Source: Ligula intestinalis
Lineage: Eukaryota > Platyhelminthes > Cestoda > Diphyllobothriidea > Diphyllobothriidae
NCBI GenBank assembly: GCA_036362985.1
Contig: JAYGXS010000003.1
Span: 2,656,407 to 2,720,406, forward strand
DNA length: 64,000 nucleotides
Direction: 5' to 3'
The notes beneath the pieces were generated by a model. The model made no database searches. It was given only the letters and a program-made list of their open reading frames with translations, and had not been told where the DNA came from. This document shows, one piece after another, positions 44,590 to 55,686 of this stretch. Each line of letters begins with the position of its first letter. Within the stretch, counting starts at the first letter, position 1. Position numbers and translations under genes: made by a program.

Positions 44590-44870
44590 CGCGTAACAAA
44601 GGCCACGTGAGCAGAGCTGTCGCGGCGCGTTTGGGAGGTTAAAAACTGACAGATAACCTAGGTCTGCTTTGGAACGAGGACCCGGTTGGCAATGACTGCT
44701 TCCGCGGGTGGTCCTTGTGGGCTATTGTAGAAGAGTAGTAAAGACAAAGACGATGGAGTGTCCACATCTAGCTTAGTAGCCACGGTCACCAGCCAGCCAT
44801 ACGCAACCTCGAGGCTCGAGACCACGACGGTTGGTTAGCGGTCCAACACCCTAACAAGTCAACTAAGGGT
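44590..44870 (-). mobile_element. SINE S1 with tRNA-like head
   Basis: On the minus strand the head at ~44,815-44,870 reads ttgacttgttagggtgttgg, a box A and anticodon-arm region, followed by cgtggtctcgagcctcgagg (box B-like). The body includes ggctactaagctagatgtgg and cgtctttgtctttact. Head and body are in standard SINE order. Confidence 0.65.
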
Positions 44871-44879
44871 TCGTTCTCC

Positions 44880-45160
44880 TGTCGGCAGCGATGGGGGTGA
44901 ACTAAATAATTACCCTCCTTTCCTATCTTTTTCCGATTGCTATTTCTGATCCCTTGAAAACCTCATGATTTCTGACAGTTGATTGGCCTATGACCACTAT
45001 AATTACCCCCCTTTTTGGTTGCTTTCTCATCTCTGAAGAGGAACTCCTGTAAGAGTTCGAAAGCTCAGAACAATAAATTAATTGATCTGGTACTCAACAC
45101 GCCTTCTTCCTCGTCCTTACAATTACCTGGATCGCAAACATTCTCATTTATTCGGGAATG
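44880..45160 (+). repeat. PLE-C-type 3' tail with hammerhead-like motif
   Basis: 44,960-45,000 matches the tail of the PLE-C endonuclease fragment at 18,400-18,450 (tctgacagttgattgg, ccactata). The downstream part matches 23,022-23,140. No coding sequence remains. Confidence 0.5.
45030..45069 (+). ncRNA. Hammerhead-like motif, best-preserved core
   Basis: Stem I UCU (45,030-32) pairs AGA (45,067-69). The core CUGAAGA (45,033-39) is a perfect CUGANGA. Stem II is a perfect 6-bp GAACUC (45,041-46) with GAGUUC (45,053-58), loop CUGUAA, with one extra G before it. GAAA is exact (45,059-62). The cleavage triplet is CUC. Stem III is the loopless palindrome AGCU, so two copies would have to pair. 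Confidence 0.6.
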
Positions 45161-45749
45161 GTGGAGGAGCACACATCGATCGCCCTATGGGGCACACTTG
45201 TGCCTCAGAATTCTGGCTCAATGATTGAGTCTTATCTTGCCACCAGAACACGATAACTGTGGGTGACCGGTACACACGCCTGCTTCTCTATAAACCAATC
45301 TACACGCTGTGGGGGGCCTCTCGCCAAGCGCAAATGCGCTGACTCACGCTGCCTTCGTCCGCCAAGCCTCGCTCGCTGTGCGCTATTGTCCATTTGCACT
45401 CTCGAAGTTAATCGATACTTCCGCCTCATTTGATTGGCGGCATCTGACAGAGCACTTGTCTCGCAGCCAAAACCTGACACATCCTCACTTTTTCACGGAT
45501 TCGGCTGGCCTCTGTACGCTCCACTTGTAGCGGCTACTGTAGAGCTACTTGAACTCACTAAAGTTGTTCCAATTTATTCCGTCATCGTAGACTTGCGAGT
45601 TGGGGATCCTTCTGGTGTCGAGACAGCAACAAGCTCTCGATAGAACTACCCTCCTTGTTTGAGACCGTGATGCCTCGGGTAGACTGCTGCAACGGTATAA
45701 CCATCACGTGAAGGGTAGAAAAATACAAACGGCCATTGGATGAGGGTGA

Positions 45750-45784
45750 GGGGTAGGTAGGTAGGTAGGTAGGTAGGTAGGTAG
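45750..45784 (+). repeat. (GTAG)n tetranucleotide microsatellite
   Basis: About eight perfect units of gtag. Confidence 0.9.
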
Positions 45785-46442
45785 CCGACACATCTCAGTG
45801 CTGGGTGGCAATACAAACGTAGGAAATACCCTTCTCAAACAAGCCAACGTTAGAGGGACTCAATCAAACCTCGAGAAAGCGGAAAAGTAACGGAAAATTT
45901 GCATAAATGTTTTGGTATGGTCAGATACCCTTTCTACCATTTCCCTTATGGAATAAGGGACAAGTTGCTGGGAATGTGCCCATGCCCACGACTACTCTGT
46001 TAGCATACGCCTGCGCAAGTGGCGCACCATTCCCAGGCCCACGAGCTCATCTTACGCAGCTGTCATGAGATCGCGACGTGACTATCGATTTTCCTCCGAT
46101 CCTAATTGGCCCATTGCCGCACGATGTCGCAGTAAATTCTCCCTCTCTCCTGCCAACCGGTCTTTTCTCTGGCTCACTCTTACGGGTTCCTTGGTTTCGT
46201 GTTCGACTTAGCTAGCAATACCAGGCGCGGGTCATAACACAAGTAAGCCTTGTGACTACTAGCTCAAAGATAATGAAATAAATAAATAAAAGAGTAAATG
46301 TTAAGAAACGGATATAACTGTCTATGGTACTGGTGACTTATACCCGACTTATCCGCACGTCCCACGCGTTCAACATTATCTGGAAGGCCGAGAATGCATA
46401 AAGTCTAAATTGTAAAGAGGAGGAGAAGAGAGATTTGTTTAC

Positions 46443-46773
46443 CTTTTTTCTTTGCTTTGCTCTTCTGTCCCAGAGTCCGTTTAAGGGCTTTTTCGAAGAG
46501 TTTTCTCTCGACTCGATTGGTGGCCCTCTCAATGCGCTTACGGGTCCTGGGGTCGACGTCACTGCCATCCTCATCATCACTATCGAGTACAAAACGACCG
46601 GCGAACCCATCGCCAGGGTCCAGACTGCGTGCCATCCTATTCTGCCTGTACAGCCGTCCGCCTAGATCACTCCTCTTCGTCACTGGGGCCATGGAACTGG
46701 CAAGACGAGCTAACGTGGCTTTCTGCATCTCGCGTCTGCTGTTGCCTCGGTGACTCTGGCGCGAACGGCATTC
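46443..46773 (-). CDS. Exon of the zinc-knuckle gene: end of a CCHC knuckle and basic region
   Basis: The acceptor has a long pyrimidine tract (tctctctcctcccttag) ending at 46,774. The first codons are Glu-Cys, which supply the last cysteine of the knuckle begun in the exon at 49,677-49,757: C-X2-C-X4-H split from X3-C. The rest reads MQKATLARLASSMAPV, LGGRLYRQNRMARSLD, an acidic DSDDEDGSDVDP and a basic RTRKRIERATNRVERK ending in lysines. The donor is AAAG then gtaaac at 46,442. Length 331 bp, phase 0 in and phase 1 out. Confidence 0.8.
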
Positions 46774-46954
46774 CTAAGGGAGGAGAGAGAAGGGAGGGGG
46801 GGGCAGAATCGACATTATAAGGAAGCTGGCAGTGGGTGGTGCATGAGTGAAATCACAGACAGCTTCCCGTTTGTGGAGCGCAGGAAGGGAGAGAGAGATA
46901 AATGTAGGTGGAGTTGAAAGAAATCACATTTCGCAATGATCATTCGCATTAACA

Positions 46955-47490
46955 TGAACGTGTTTTTCATTAAGTCACGACCGGTGAAAAATCAAGGTTT
47001 GCGAGCAAGTCACAGAAATAGAAACTCTCGCTCTTAACACTAACCCCAAGATTACACCTCTAGCGGAAATCTCCGCTATAGACTTAATCCTAACCCGAGC
47101 GCGATTGGTTGAATTCGAGCTGCAACGTCTTCTTCTCTATCTAATTCGAATCCCAACTTTAGCCCTAACTCTAAACCCAATCCTACTTTAACCTAATTTA
47201 ACGTAATGCTTGCACAAACATCCCTAAAAGTTAGCCAGTCCACCAGTCCGTTGGTCAGCAGGGAAAAGAGAGCCGCAGCAGCGATGATCATCTACTGTGC
47301 GAGATAAAAGCTGATCAACGTGAATGCAGACTTTTGCTGGCCTGAATTCAAAAAAATAGTTTGATGGATCTAAGGGAACATTTTGCACAAATTTTGGTCT
47401 ACGTTGTGGACAGAGAAACCACGTTGTTTCGGATGCCCAGTCGGTAACAGTAGCTTGTGTAGCCCCACTCATTAATCCCAACAACATACA
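46955..47490 (+). repeat. Dispersed repeat R3, copy 1
   Basis: Matches 48,010-48,510 in direct orientation: cacgaccggtgaaaaa, aactctcgct, accccaag, the ctaaccc-rich stretch, gccgcagcagcgat.atcat, gctgatcaac, atgcagacttttg, ttttgcacaaat.ttgg. Function unknown. It lies inside an intron. Confidence 0.6.
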
Positions 47491-48009
47491 TGTTTTCCTA
47501 CAAAAACGGTGTTTATGGGCGGGAAATTAGGAGACGCAGTGGAATATACTTTAATAAATGCTAACTGCATTGCTATTTTAGTGTATTTAGAAGTGTTGTT
47601 GATTTATATCTGTAGATGTTGCAAATCTACATTATCGTTTAACATATTGCGGAAAATCTGATTATTAAATTGCCGGTTTCTTGAATTTCCCGAAAAATTG
47701 AAATGGTGGTTAGGGGGTGGTCTATTTTAACTTAGCTGAAGTTCAAATTCCCGTTCTGAATTTAGAGAAGTACAGTCCGTGGCGCGAAGTGCCGCGCACA
47801 CCTTCAATTTACGTGCGGAACAACCTGCTCCCAGCGGCCGTGGAACGAAACTTCGACTACATTTTTTTCACTTTAGACTTACTTTATAAATTTCCTTCTG
47901 TGCCTATCCTATTTCTCCACCCCCGATAACTCTATAAGCACCGTTTTTTGCAGGACAAAATGCTGCGACCAGGAGTATATGAGTGGGCCTACACAGGCTA
48001 CTTCGGCCT

Positions 48010-48620
48010 ATTAACGTGTTTTGGGTTTCGCCACGACCGGTGAAAAACCGAGGTTCAAGAGTAAGGCACTGGAATATATAAATTCTCGCTCCTAACAGAA
48101 ACCCCAAGCATTGAGGGTATTGGTTGCGTTCCTTGTAAACTTAGAACCCTTGTCTGCCACTGTTTTTGGTTAGGGAGGAGAGGGGGGGAGGGAGAGTGAG
48201 AATCCAAAACTTCAGACCAACAAACTCCTTGTTCCAGCGATCGCAATTTCTTCTGACCCCAACCTTAACCTTACCCGCAACTTTAACCCTAGTCGGTCTG
48301 TCGATCGGAATGAACAAGGGGGACCGCAGCAGCGATTAGCATCTAGTGTGCGAAACACAGGCTGATCAACAACAATGCAGACTTTTGTTAGCTTGAATAC
48401 AAAAGAAAATAGGTTCATGAGTCGTTGGCAATTTTTTGCACAAATGTTGGAGTAATTTCTGGACAAATTAACCACTTTGTTCCAAATGCACAGTCCACGT
48501 CGAATCACAGGACTTCCAAGGCTTTTATCACTGCTTTCATCACTTTTATATCTGCTTTCTGCTTATGTCTCTGAGGATGAATCCGCGACGGATCTCGAGA
48601 CGTCTGAGGAATAAAAGTAT
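48010..48620 (+). repeat. Dispersed repeat R3, copy 2, ending in a hammerhead-like motif
   Basis: As copy 1, about 1 kb away in direct orientation. The end contains cttgttccagcgatcgcaat at ~48,228, also found after the PLE-A ribozyme (cttgttccagtgatcgcatc at ~21,342), which suggests a shared PLE-related end. Confidence 0.55.
48568..48609 (+). ncRNA. Degenerate hammerhead-like motif
   Basis: Core CUGAGGA (48,571-77, a perfect CUGANGA), stem II with AUCC/GGAU and loop GCGAC, GAGA in place of GAAA, then CGUC. Followed by gaggaataaa, as after the PLE-A motif. Stem I does not pair well. Confidence 0.4.
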
Positions 48621-49644
48621 TGTCACAGCGATCGAGTCGTGTTCTTTTCGCTTTCATCACTCTCAGTCTCTACAAGCCAACGCCAAATCTGCGCCATCCT
48701 GAACGTGCTTTTCTTTAATCGCCTTACTAGAGGAAAAATGGAAGAACTTTTGCCTTTGAAGAACAGTATGCGATTCGTCCTGATTATTGTATTGCACGAA
48801 ATGCAACCTCTACCTAGACAATACAAATTGGTGACCCCAACGTGATCCAACACGCGATATTCTGGTATTCATTCTACAGACATACGCATACTCACTTGCC
48901 TCGTATGTTTAATTAATACGCCCCCTTCTGTTCATTTGACTGTTCACACACCTACCACACCACTGTAAAAAAGTGCATTTGACTGCAAGATCGACTGGCA
49001 AAGATGCGTAAACCTAACATCAAACCGACCGTACACAGCCTGGGCGGTTAATAGTACTGCAATGATGCGGAGAAAAAAAGTACTACTGCAAATTTAACAA
49101 ATAGGCGGGCGTTTGTGAATGCGTTCGAAATGCTCTGCTTGTATTTGATGCAAGCGCAGCCGCGAATCCTGGGCTCACACGCAAGCGGCTGGTACTTAGC
49201 ACTCCTAACGCTCTACCTCCCACCCCGCTGCGCCGCCGAGCCAAGACGATGCGCCCGCAGAAGGCAGCATCGAAATCCGGCTGCCTGCTCTAGAATTCTC
49301 CCACGCGTTGACTGTGCGTGTTTTATTTGGTTAGACAGGCACACGACTGAAACGCCTTTAGAATGAGGACGGGGGGGGGGAGGGTAAGTACCCGAATGAG
49401 CACCGGCTGATGGCGATGATGCTAGCTGAAACAACAGAAGACCAATGCGCCGGTGATGCGCAAGTAGAAGTCGGCCCAAATCCCACGTTCCCTTCACAAC
49501 TCGAAGGCAAGCGAACAGTGGCAAGAAGGCGGAGGGCATTATTAGAAAGAATGGGCAGGAGGAGAGCTTGTTTCAAATGTATATACGGGTGCATGCTGAG
49601 TGCGCGTATGAGTGGGAGGAGAAAAAAGGGTGTGGGGGGAACAG

Positions 49645-49672
49645 GAGGGAACGGAACGGAACGGAACGGATC
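49645..49672 (+). repeat. (GGAAC)n pentanucleotide repeat
   Basis: Four or so units of ggaac at 49,648-49,670, ending right at the donor of the 49,677-49,757 exon (intron side). Confidence 0.7.
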
Positions 49673-49676
49673 CTAC

Positions 49677-49757
49677 CTCAAAAACGTGGCCCCTTCTGCC
49701 GCAGAAACAACAACTCTTAGGCGGCTTGAAGCCCTTCATTGGGTCTCTTTTCTTGTC
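49677..49757 (-). CDS. Exon of the zinc-knuckle gene: first half of a CCHC knuckle
   Basis: 81 bp, phase 0 at both ends. Acceptor tctcctctgctctgtag, donor GAG then gtagga. Encodes DKKRDPMKGFKPPKSCCFCG then RRGHVFE. Joined to the exon at 46,773 this makes C-CF-C-GRRG-H-VFEE-C, an exact C-X2-C-X4-H-X4-C knuckle, which is strong support for both exon boundaries. In vertebrate ZCCHC7 a comparable knuckle follows the others near the C-terminal half. Confidence 0.8.
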
Positions 49758-49879
49758 CTACAGAGCAGAGGAGACAAAAGACAAGGACGAAAGTCACGGA
49801 AAGGGAATGATATAGTTTACGTTCTTCAAAAAACACAAATGTTGTAAGAGTACTATACATAACAGTAGTTAGAATTTTA

Positions 49880-50029
49880 ATAGAAGTGGTAGTAGCAGCA
49901 GCGGAAGTAGTAGTAGTAGTAGCAGTATGAGCAGCACCAGTAGTATTATTATTGTTATTATTAGTAGCAGTAGTAGTAGTAGTAGTAGTAATATTAGTAG
50001 TAGTAGTAGTAGTTGTTGTNNNNNNNNNN

Positions 50030-50096
<67 letters not shown>

Positions 50097-50097
50097 C
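49880..50097 (+). repeat. (TAG)n microsatellite with a 10-N gap
   Basis: Imperfect TAG/CAG repeats to 50,019, Ns at 50,020-50,029, then ~23 perfect TAG units to 50,096. Same motif and same gap style as 15,880-16,125. Intronic. Confidence 0.95.
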
Positions 50098-50099
50098 AA

Positions 50100-51690
50100 G
50101 GGAAACTGTGGTGGATTGCGACCTGTTTGGTGAGCAGAGGGCCGGTGCTCGAATAATTCGCCACTAAAAGTTGAAGCACGGAATCGCAGTTTCTTCTACA
50201 GGGTTATTTAAATATTACAAAAAGAAGAAGGTCATCTTCTCACGAAGTGCGTCATCCACAGATAACCTATTTTTCCATCGGATCTCGCCTACTATAAAAA
50301 TTCACATCCAAGCCCCCCCCCGCAAACCAGCCGACTTCTCAGCTTGCTTCAAAAGCCTGGGGTATTCGATGACCCCCTCGGAACTTTTTCATAAAAATCA
50401 GGCGTGTCCGGCGTAGGAGATAATTGTAGGCCTTCGAAGCAGCGTGCGATTAGTCCTCTGCGTGAAGCATTCTACCCTGACAAGGCAGTCGCCGAACGAG
50501 TAGTATTCGGTTAGGGTACACTATGCAAGGACATGATTAATTGTTACAGGGGGGAGGGATGGTAGGGTAGCCTGGGTGCGTGAGAACGGCAAATGAAGAT
50601 GTTTTTCCCGTCCTGAGAGAGGAGGCTTCTATCGATTACACGCACGTCCATATCTTCCTCGAGTAAGGGCTCTGCCCCGCCTTCCCTTTCGTACTGTGCG
50701 TCCTTACTCCAGTTCCCATTCTCCCCCTCCCCCCCCCCCACCCCTTTGTAGGGCGTCTAAAACAAATGCATCAGCTAAGGCCACTCGAAAACAAAGCTAC
50801 TGTGACCCGAATGGGTACGCGCAGGACAACAAAACAGAATGGCGCCGACCAGAAGCAGTAAATCACTGTTCGAAAGATGAGTGGGTGAGAGTGGTGGGGG
50901 GGGAAGAATCGGTAATAACAGTCGACGACGACGACTTCTGCTGTTCCAATCTGTTTCACGGGCTGTCTCCTGCATTAACCACAACTGGCAAAGGGGGGTT
51001 GTTATACAAGCGGGTCTTGACAACAGAACAGAAAGTCTATTGGTTCTTTCCCGAAAACGAAGCATGCAGAATCTTCTTTAGAAGATCGACCGATTTTCTA
51101 TTGGCTGTTTACAGTACATTGCCCAAATTATGAAACGTCGATAACGAAAGGTGGGCGGGGGGTCTAATTCGATGCATACTTCGGGTTGTTACTTTTGTTA
51201 ATTAATTTGGTTTGAGGTACAAAAAAGCTTTTACCCACAGAAGAGTCCACTTGAGAACAATGTATTGAAGGAAAAGCAGGGTTAAATATGGCAAAACCTG
51301 ACGTTTCTTACAATTCAAGCAATTTCTTACGCAATTAAACGCTGCGGACCAAAACTCCTTGGACATGCGTACTACACTTTCAAAGGGCATTAAAGTAGTC
51401 CAGAATGATTGTAATTTTACTTTTTGAGAGACCGGAGAATTTCGTTTGGCATTTGATTTTGGGAAAATCAGGGCAGATTCAATTTTCAAAATTTTGGGCA
51501 AAACTGACTTGTAGAGCCCTCTAAATATCTCTTCCCTCCACCCAACTGCCTAACATAGTTTGTGGTCAAATGTTTAATGATTGGTTAGTTAGCGTAAACG
51601 ATTATTTAATTGTGATGAAACTGATCAAAAATATTAAATTAAATAAAATTACATTTGTTTTATATACTAAAGTAGACTAAAATTCAATCA
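50100..51690. other. Intronic sequence, no exon confirmed
   Basis: Between zinc-knuckle exons at 49,757 and 54,852. Open frames on both strands at 50,544-51,133 (for instance a minus-strand EEDMDVRVIDRSLLSQDG) are of unclear status. At least one exon carrying a further knuckle would be expected in this interval by comparison with ZCCHC7, and I did not find it. Confidence 0.3.
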
Positions 51691-51703
51691 ACATAAACTT
51701 CTG

Positions 51704-53250
51704 TTGCATGGGATATTAATGCTAATTAAAGGAAAGTCAATCTTAATCTCAATGCCTAAGAAGATGGTGACACAAATCAACACGGAACTCGTGGGACTGC
51801 AGCATAACGGTACCGTCTCAAAAGTCGAACGACTAAATATAAAACCAAGCGATTTAGCCGTGGCGAGATTCTATGGACTGCCAAAAAAACACAAGCCCGG
51901 TGCTTTACTTCAGCCCATTGTCCCTTTACGAGGAACACCAACAATCAAACTGCTTAAATGGCTGTTCCGGCGTCTGAACTGTTTCAAATGAGGCTCCGAC
52001 ACAACGGTACGCTCGGCCGTACTTTTCTTGGAAAGCCTTCACGGGCTACACCTCAACGCACACGAAGTCATGGTATGGTTTGATAGAACCTCACTCTTCA
52101 CCTAAATTCCTTCGACTCTTGTGATTTAAACTGTGATTGATCAACTTGAGAGCCGATATTAGGAGGGGACTAACAAGCCTACACACGTGCATCTCATCCA
52201 GCTGCTCAAGTTCTGTCTCAGCACATATTTTACCTTTGACAGCACGATTTACGAACCAATGAAAGGGACTCCGATGGGTTCGCTGCTGTCTGGTTTCCTT
52301 GCTGAGACGGTCCTTCAAAAGTTAGAGACACTGGTGTTTATCAACATTTTGGGCTCTGTATGTAGACGATACTTCCGTCTTCCTCAAGCGTGAAATGGTC
52401 TCCAAGTTTCACACGATCTTAACTTCTATTTTTGCTGACATTTGGTACAACGTGGAAGCTGAGGTCAACAGTCAACTAACGTTCTTCGACGTTCTTGTCT
52501 ACCGTAAGACTGACGAATGTCTAAAGCTGACGGTATACCCAAAGGCAACCGACACGCGTCAGGTACTTATCTACCAAAGTAACCACTCATTTTGCCACAA
52601 ACGTATCTGCGTAAGGGCTCTCTAGGAAAGGGCAGAAACGCTTTGCAACGAGGCAGGTGACAAAGCAACCGAACTTAATTATCTTCGGCGGATTTTCACC
52701 TCTAAAGGTTACCCTCGCAGTTTCGTAGGACGCAGAAGACGACCGAAACGAGCTTTTAGACCAGCGATGGAACAACCGAGAGTGTGGCGGGCAATACCAT
52801 GCATCGAAAACGTTTCCGTCTCTTACAACCAATAGGGATCGCTTTATCCCACAGACATGAGACAGCAATAAGACGGCTGGTCATGAGACCAAAGGCCCGT
52901 CTGTCACGCCGAGAAACGGCGAGGGCCGTCTATCTTGTTTAGTACAGGTCCTGTGACGTGAACTATATCGAGGAGACCGGGAAGCAACTGCAGATGCACA
53001 GGAGAGAACACGCAAGGGCAGTGTGAAGGATGGATGAACTCCCGTTGGTGTCGGAACACTGGGACGCCTCTAGACACACCTTCACTTTTCAGAACGCCAA
53101 AATCCTGGGCCGAGGTAGTGACCAAACAGCCAGAGAAACGCTTGAAGTGTGACACACTGCACTAAATTCTATCAACCACTGTATGATTCTCCCGGCGGCT
53201 TACCAGGCTTTACGAGTTCGTCTTAATCAAGGGAATCGCCCGCAGGAATG
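51704..53250 (+). pseudogene. PLE-E: degenerate RT and endonuclease
   Basis: RT start 51,704-51,991 with ARFYGLPKKHKPGALLQPI and GTPTIKLLKWLFRRL. Second block 52,187-52,393 with YFTFDSTIYEPMKGTPMGS, and the active-site region is frameshifted (CRRYFRL in place of YVDD). Third block 52,395-52,625 with FADIWYN, LTFFDVLVYRK and ATDTRQVLIYQSNH. The endonuclease is visible at ~52,920-53,160 (CDVNYIEETGKQL, RREHARAV, ILGRGSDQTARETLEV) with stops. Antisense within an intron of the zinc-knuckle gene. Closest in layout to PLE-A. Confidence 0.75.
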
Positions 53251-53775
53251 AAGGCGGGTCACGGCCACTAGCAACCCCATACAAATGCACGGGAACGTAT
53301 ACCAGACACCAACGCAACCGTAAGGCATGCCGCGGGGAACTTGAACCAACAAGACCTCCTGTCGGGCTTGAACACAGATACACATGACAACTGTTTGTGC
53401 AGAAACACTGGTGGTGAGGTCGTCATTCCGATAGGAATGGGGACACTCGTATCTGATTAGCAGCTACCGACGAGACGCGCGCGAGCAGATAGAAACTGGG
53501 GACGAAAACCAGACACGCGGGCCTTGAACAACACTCGATGCAGAGAAGTGTAATGAACGTTGCCACCCCAACACCATCCTCCCTTTTAGACGAGGTGAGA
53601 CTGAGAAACACTGACCAGCAGGACGACGATTGAGCTCAATTCCCCGCCAGGCATCCGGTCTAAATAGACGCAGAACCAACCAGACGCCAGTTTGACACCC
53701 ATAAATACCCACCTCCGACGACGGAAGCCTGTACGCTTTTAAACGTGATTGCCTCTTCTTCTCATGTAGATACAA
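53250..53775 (+). repeat. PLE-E 3' non-coding tail
   Basis: GC-richer than the surrounding intron and continuous with the endonuclease remnant. It ends near a degenerate hammerhead-like motif. Confidence 0.45.
53711..53752 (+). ncRNA. Degenerate hammerhead-like motif at PLE-E end
   Basis: Core CCGACGA (53,715-21; U4 to C), stem II GGAAGC with GCUUUU (two G-U pairs) and loop CUGUAC, AAAC with G12 lost, then GUG instead of GUC. Certainly inactive if it is a ribozyme. Its position at the PLE end is the main argument. Confidence 0.35.
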
Positions 53776-53779
53776 ACAT

Positions 53780-54845
53780 ACTACTTACTTGATTTTAGTA
53801 GACCTTTAAGCTACATTAAAGTTGGTTCCGGTTGAACGCTGCTATTTCGCAAACGCTTCGTTTTTAACTATTCATATTTCTTTGTTTAATTATGTATTTT
53901 TTCATACCAAAGCTTACCTGATTCGAATATTTAATACTTTTATGCACTCCTGAACCATTTCAATGGAGCTTTTATGGGTTTCTGTGATTTCCTCCAAATG
54001 TACTGACTTATACTAAAGGTCTCAACTACGACAATAATCTACCGTATCGATGGAGCTATGGCATAATATATTTCCTCTTGCAATTTGAACGGTTATGGAT
54101 GCAGAAAGCGCACAGGTGAGAGCATTCACAAAAGAGGTGACAGAAAGAGTCCATGAGATGTAACTTACTGCAAGACGAAAACGTTGCAAGATCCCTCCGC
54201 AGTTCTGCTTAAAGAGATAAAAAGGACAGACTCAGTGCGTTCGAAACTAAGAGAAGACGATGGTGTTTTGATAGTATTTCCAGTAATGGAGTCAGTTTGG
54301 AAATAAAGTTAACTTACGGAACCTGAGTACCTCCTGCCGAGGAAAATGTAACCTAGATCTTTCATTGCCCATGAAAGGTGGATTATAGGACTAACTATTA
54401 AAAAACCAAAGGATTGGAGTTACCGAGAACATGATTTACACATTTACGTTTCGGTCGATGAGGAAATATTTTTAGATTATATAATTTTGAGAGTTAAGGT
54501 CAGTATTTATTTCGATTTGCGATAATTATGTTTTATTAAAATACACGTGCTTAAATTCGACCTCGCTTAGATTCCGCATTTTAAATAGTTCTTTACTCCT
54601 GCCTCTATTGTATCTGATTTGTCCATCTGGTCTAGCAAGATCGTATTTTTATTTAAATGTTAAAAAATGTTTCACTAGTTTAAATAGAAATTTTAAAATT
54701 TGGCAATTTTAAGGAGACTGCCTGAAGGCCTACAGTACACGTTCATTGAGGAACCGCAAATTTGAAGGTTGGTGTTTAAAATTAAAACAAAATTCCTACT
54801 TAAACGAATAAGTAGAAATTATTTTACTGCAGTGTCAGTAACAAT
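53780..54845. other. Intronic sequence, no feature recognised
   Basis: AT-rich. No exon or repeat found. Confidence 0.4.
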
Positions 54846-54851
54846 GCTCAC

Positions 54852-55001
54852 ATGTTCGCTCTGTCCATCTTGTCGAAGTCGACCGCGAAGATGGCAGTTG
54901 GCTTGAGTGTGGCCCTGCATTAAACAAGACGAACAGTACTGGGCCGGGCAAGAGTTGGCAAAGTGGCCATCAACACCGCAAAGGATGCACACCGGACCGG
55001 T
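54852..55001 (-). CDS. Exon 2 of the zinc-knuckle (ZCCHC7-like) gene
   Basis: 150 bp, 50 codons, phase 0 at both ends. The acceptor tctaccttag precedes 55,001 and the donor CAT then gtgagc follows 54,852. Encodes CILCGVDGHFANSC (C-X2-C-X4-H-X4-C), then CPAQYCSSCLMQGH and TQANC, a second CX2C-X4-H-X4-C. Human ZCCHC7 has the same run of knuckles with CPAPLC linking the second and third (recalled from family knowledge). Joined to exon 1 it gives consecutive knuckles separated by SRTGPV. The product would bind RNA as the Air subunit of a TRAMP-like nuclear polyadenylation and surveillance complex (family-based inference). Confidence 0.8.
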
Positions 55002-55503
55002 CTAAGGTAGAATGAAATAGGGAAAAAATTAACGATCAAGAACAATGAGACGTTGGCCATTATCAAACAGTAGATTTCGATATTTTAACGCACCAAAAAT
55101 TATTCGAGCAAACAGACAACAACTTTGATGCGATGCATCACAGCTAAGTAATTGCATAACCCCTGCTATCCCAGTGGAGGAAGCAGGAGACCCTTATTAA
55201 AAGAAATGTTGTCGGAGACCTGGGAGTTAACTTGGCATTTAATCGACTCGCTCTCTTTCTCTCGCTCTCTCTATCTTTTTGAACTAAAACTTTGCGTTGG
55301 AAGAGGAAGTGAGTGCATGAGTTGAATCTGGCAAGTGTGTGATTGCTAACCTGCAAAAAATAACAGTAGGTACCTCGGATGCACGCTAAGTAATCAATAA
55401 ACTCGGAGGAATGAACAAAAAGATACACTGGAGATAGGCGGCTGTTAGAAACTTGGAATAATCTACCATCTTTGTTATAGCCCAGTCTATTCTGACCGGA
55501 TTA

Positions 55504-55686
55504 TTAGGCAGAAAAGGGCAAGAGAGCGCTTCTCATAGGCAATTGCCTTATGTAATACCACACAAAGACAGTGGGGCATACGGGGTCGTCCTTCAGCTTG
55601 TCCACTCCGGCATACTTATATGGTTCCCGTCTTTCTAGAATATTCCTGGCGTATATTGTGCGCTTCGACATCTCCAGTACGACCAC
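55504..55686 (-). other. Unassigned open frame in intron 1
   Basis: A minus-strand frame reads SKRTIYARNILERREPYKYA and DKLKDDPVCPTVFVWYYI before a stop. The composition is protein-like, but I recognise no family and see no convincing splice pair. Exon 1 and exon 2 already join cleanly without it. Confidence 0.2.

Noticed and set aside
47030..47205. CTAACCC-rich stretch resembling telomeric repeats
   Set aside because: The units are irregular and embedded in repeat R3, with a similar stretch in its second copy. There is no tandem TTAGGG array.
49869..50179. Several frames of poly-Tyr, poly-Ser, poly-Thr or poly-Leu on both strands
   Set aside because: All are read-throughs of the second TAG array across Ns.
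50696..51133. 145-codon plus-strand frame after a strong pyrimidine tract and AG at ~50,750
   Set aside because: The acceptor-like signal is good but the peptide has no recognised domain and no partner exon. Left as unconfirmed intronic sequence.
51130..51145. GAAACGTCG, as in the 3' half of the PLE ribozymes
   Set aside because: No CUGANGA core in the preceding 100 bases and no stem II.
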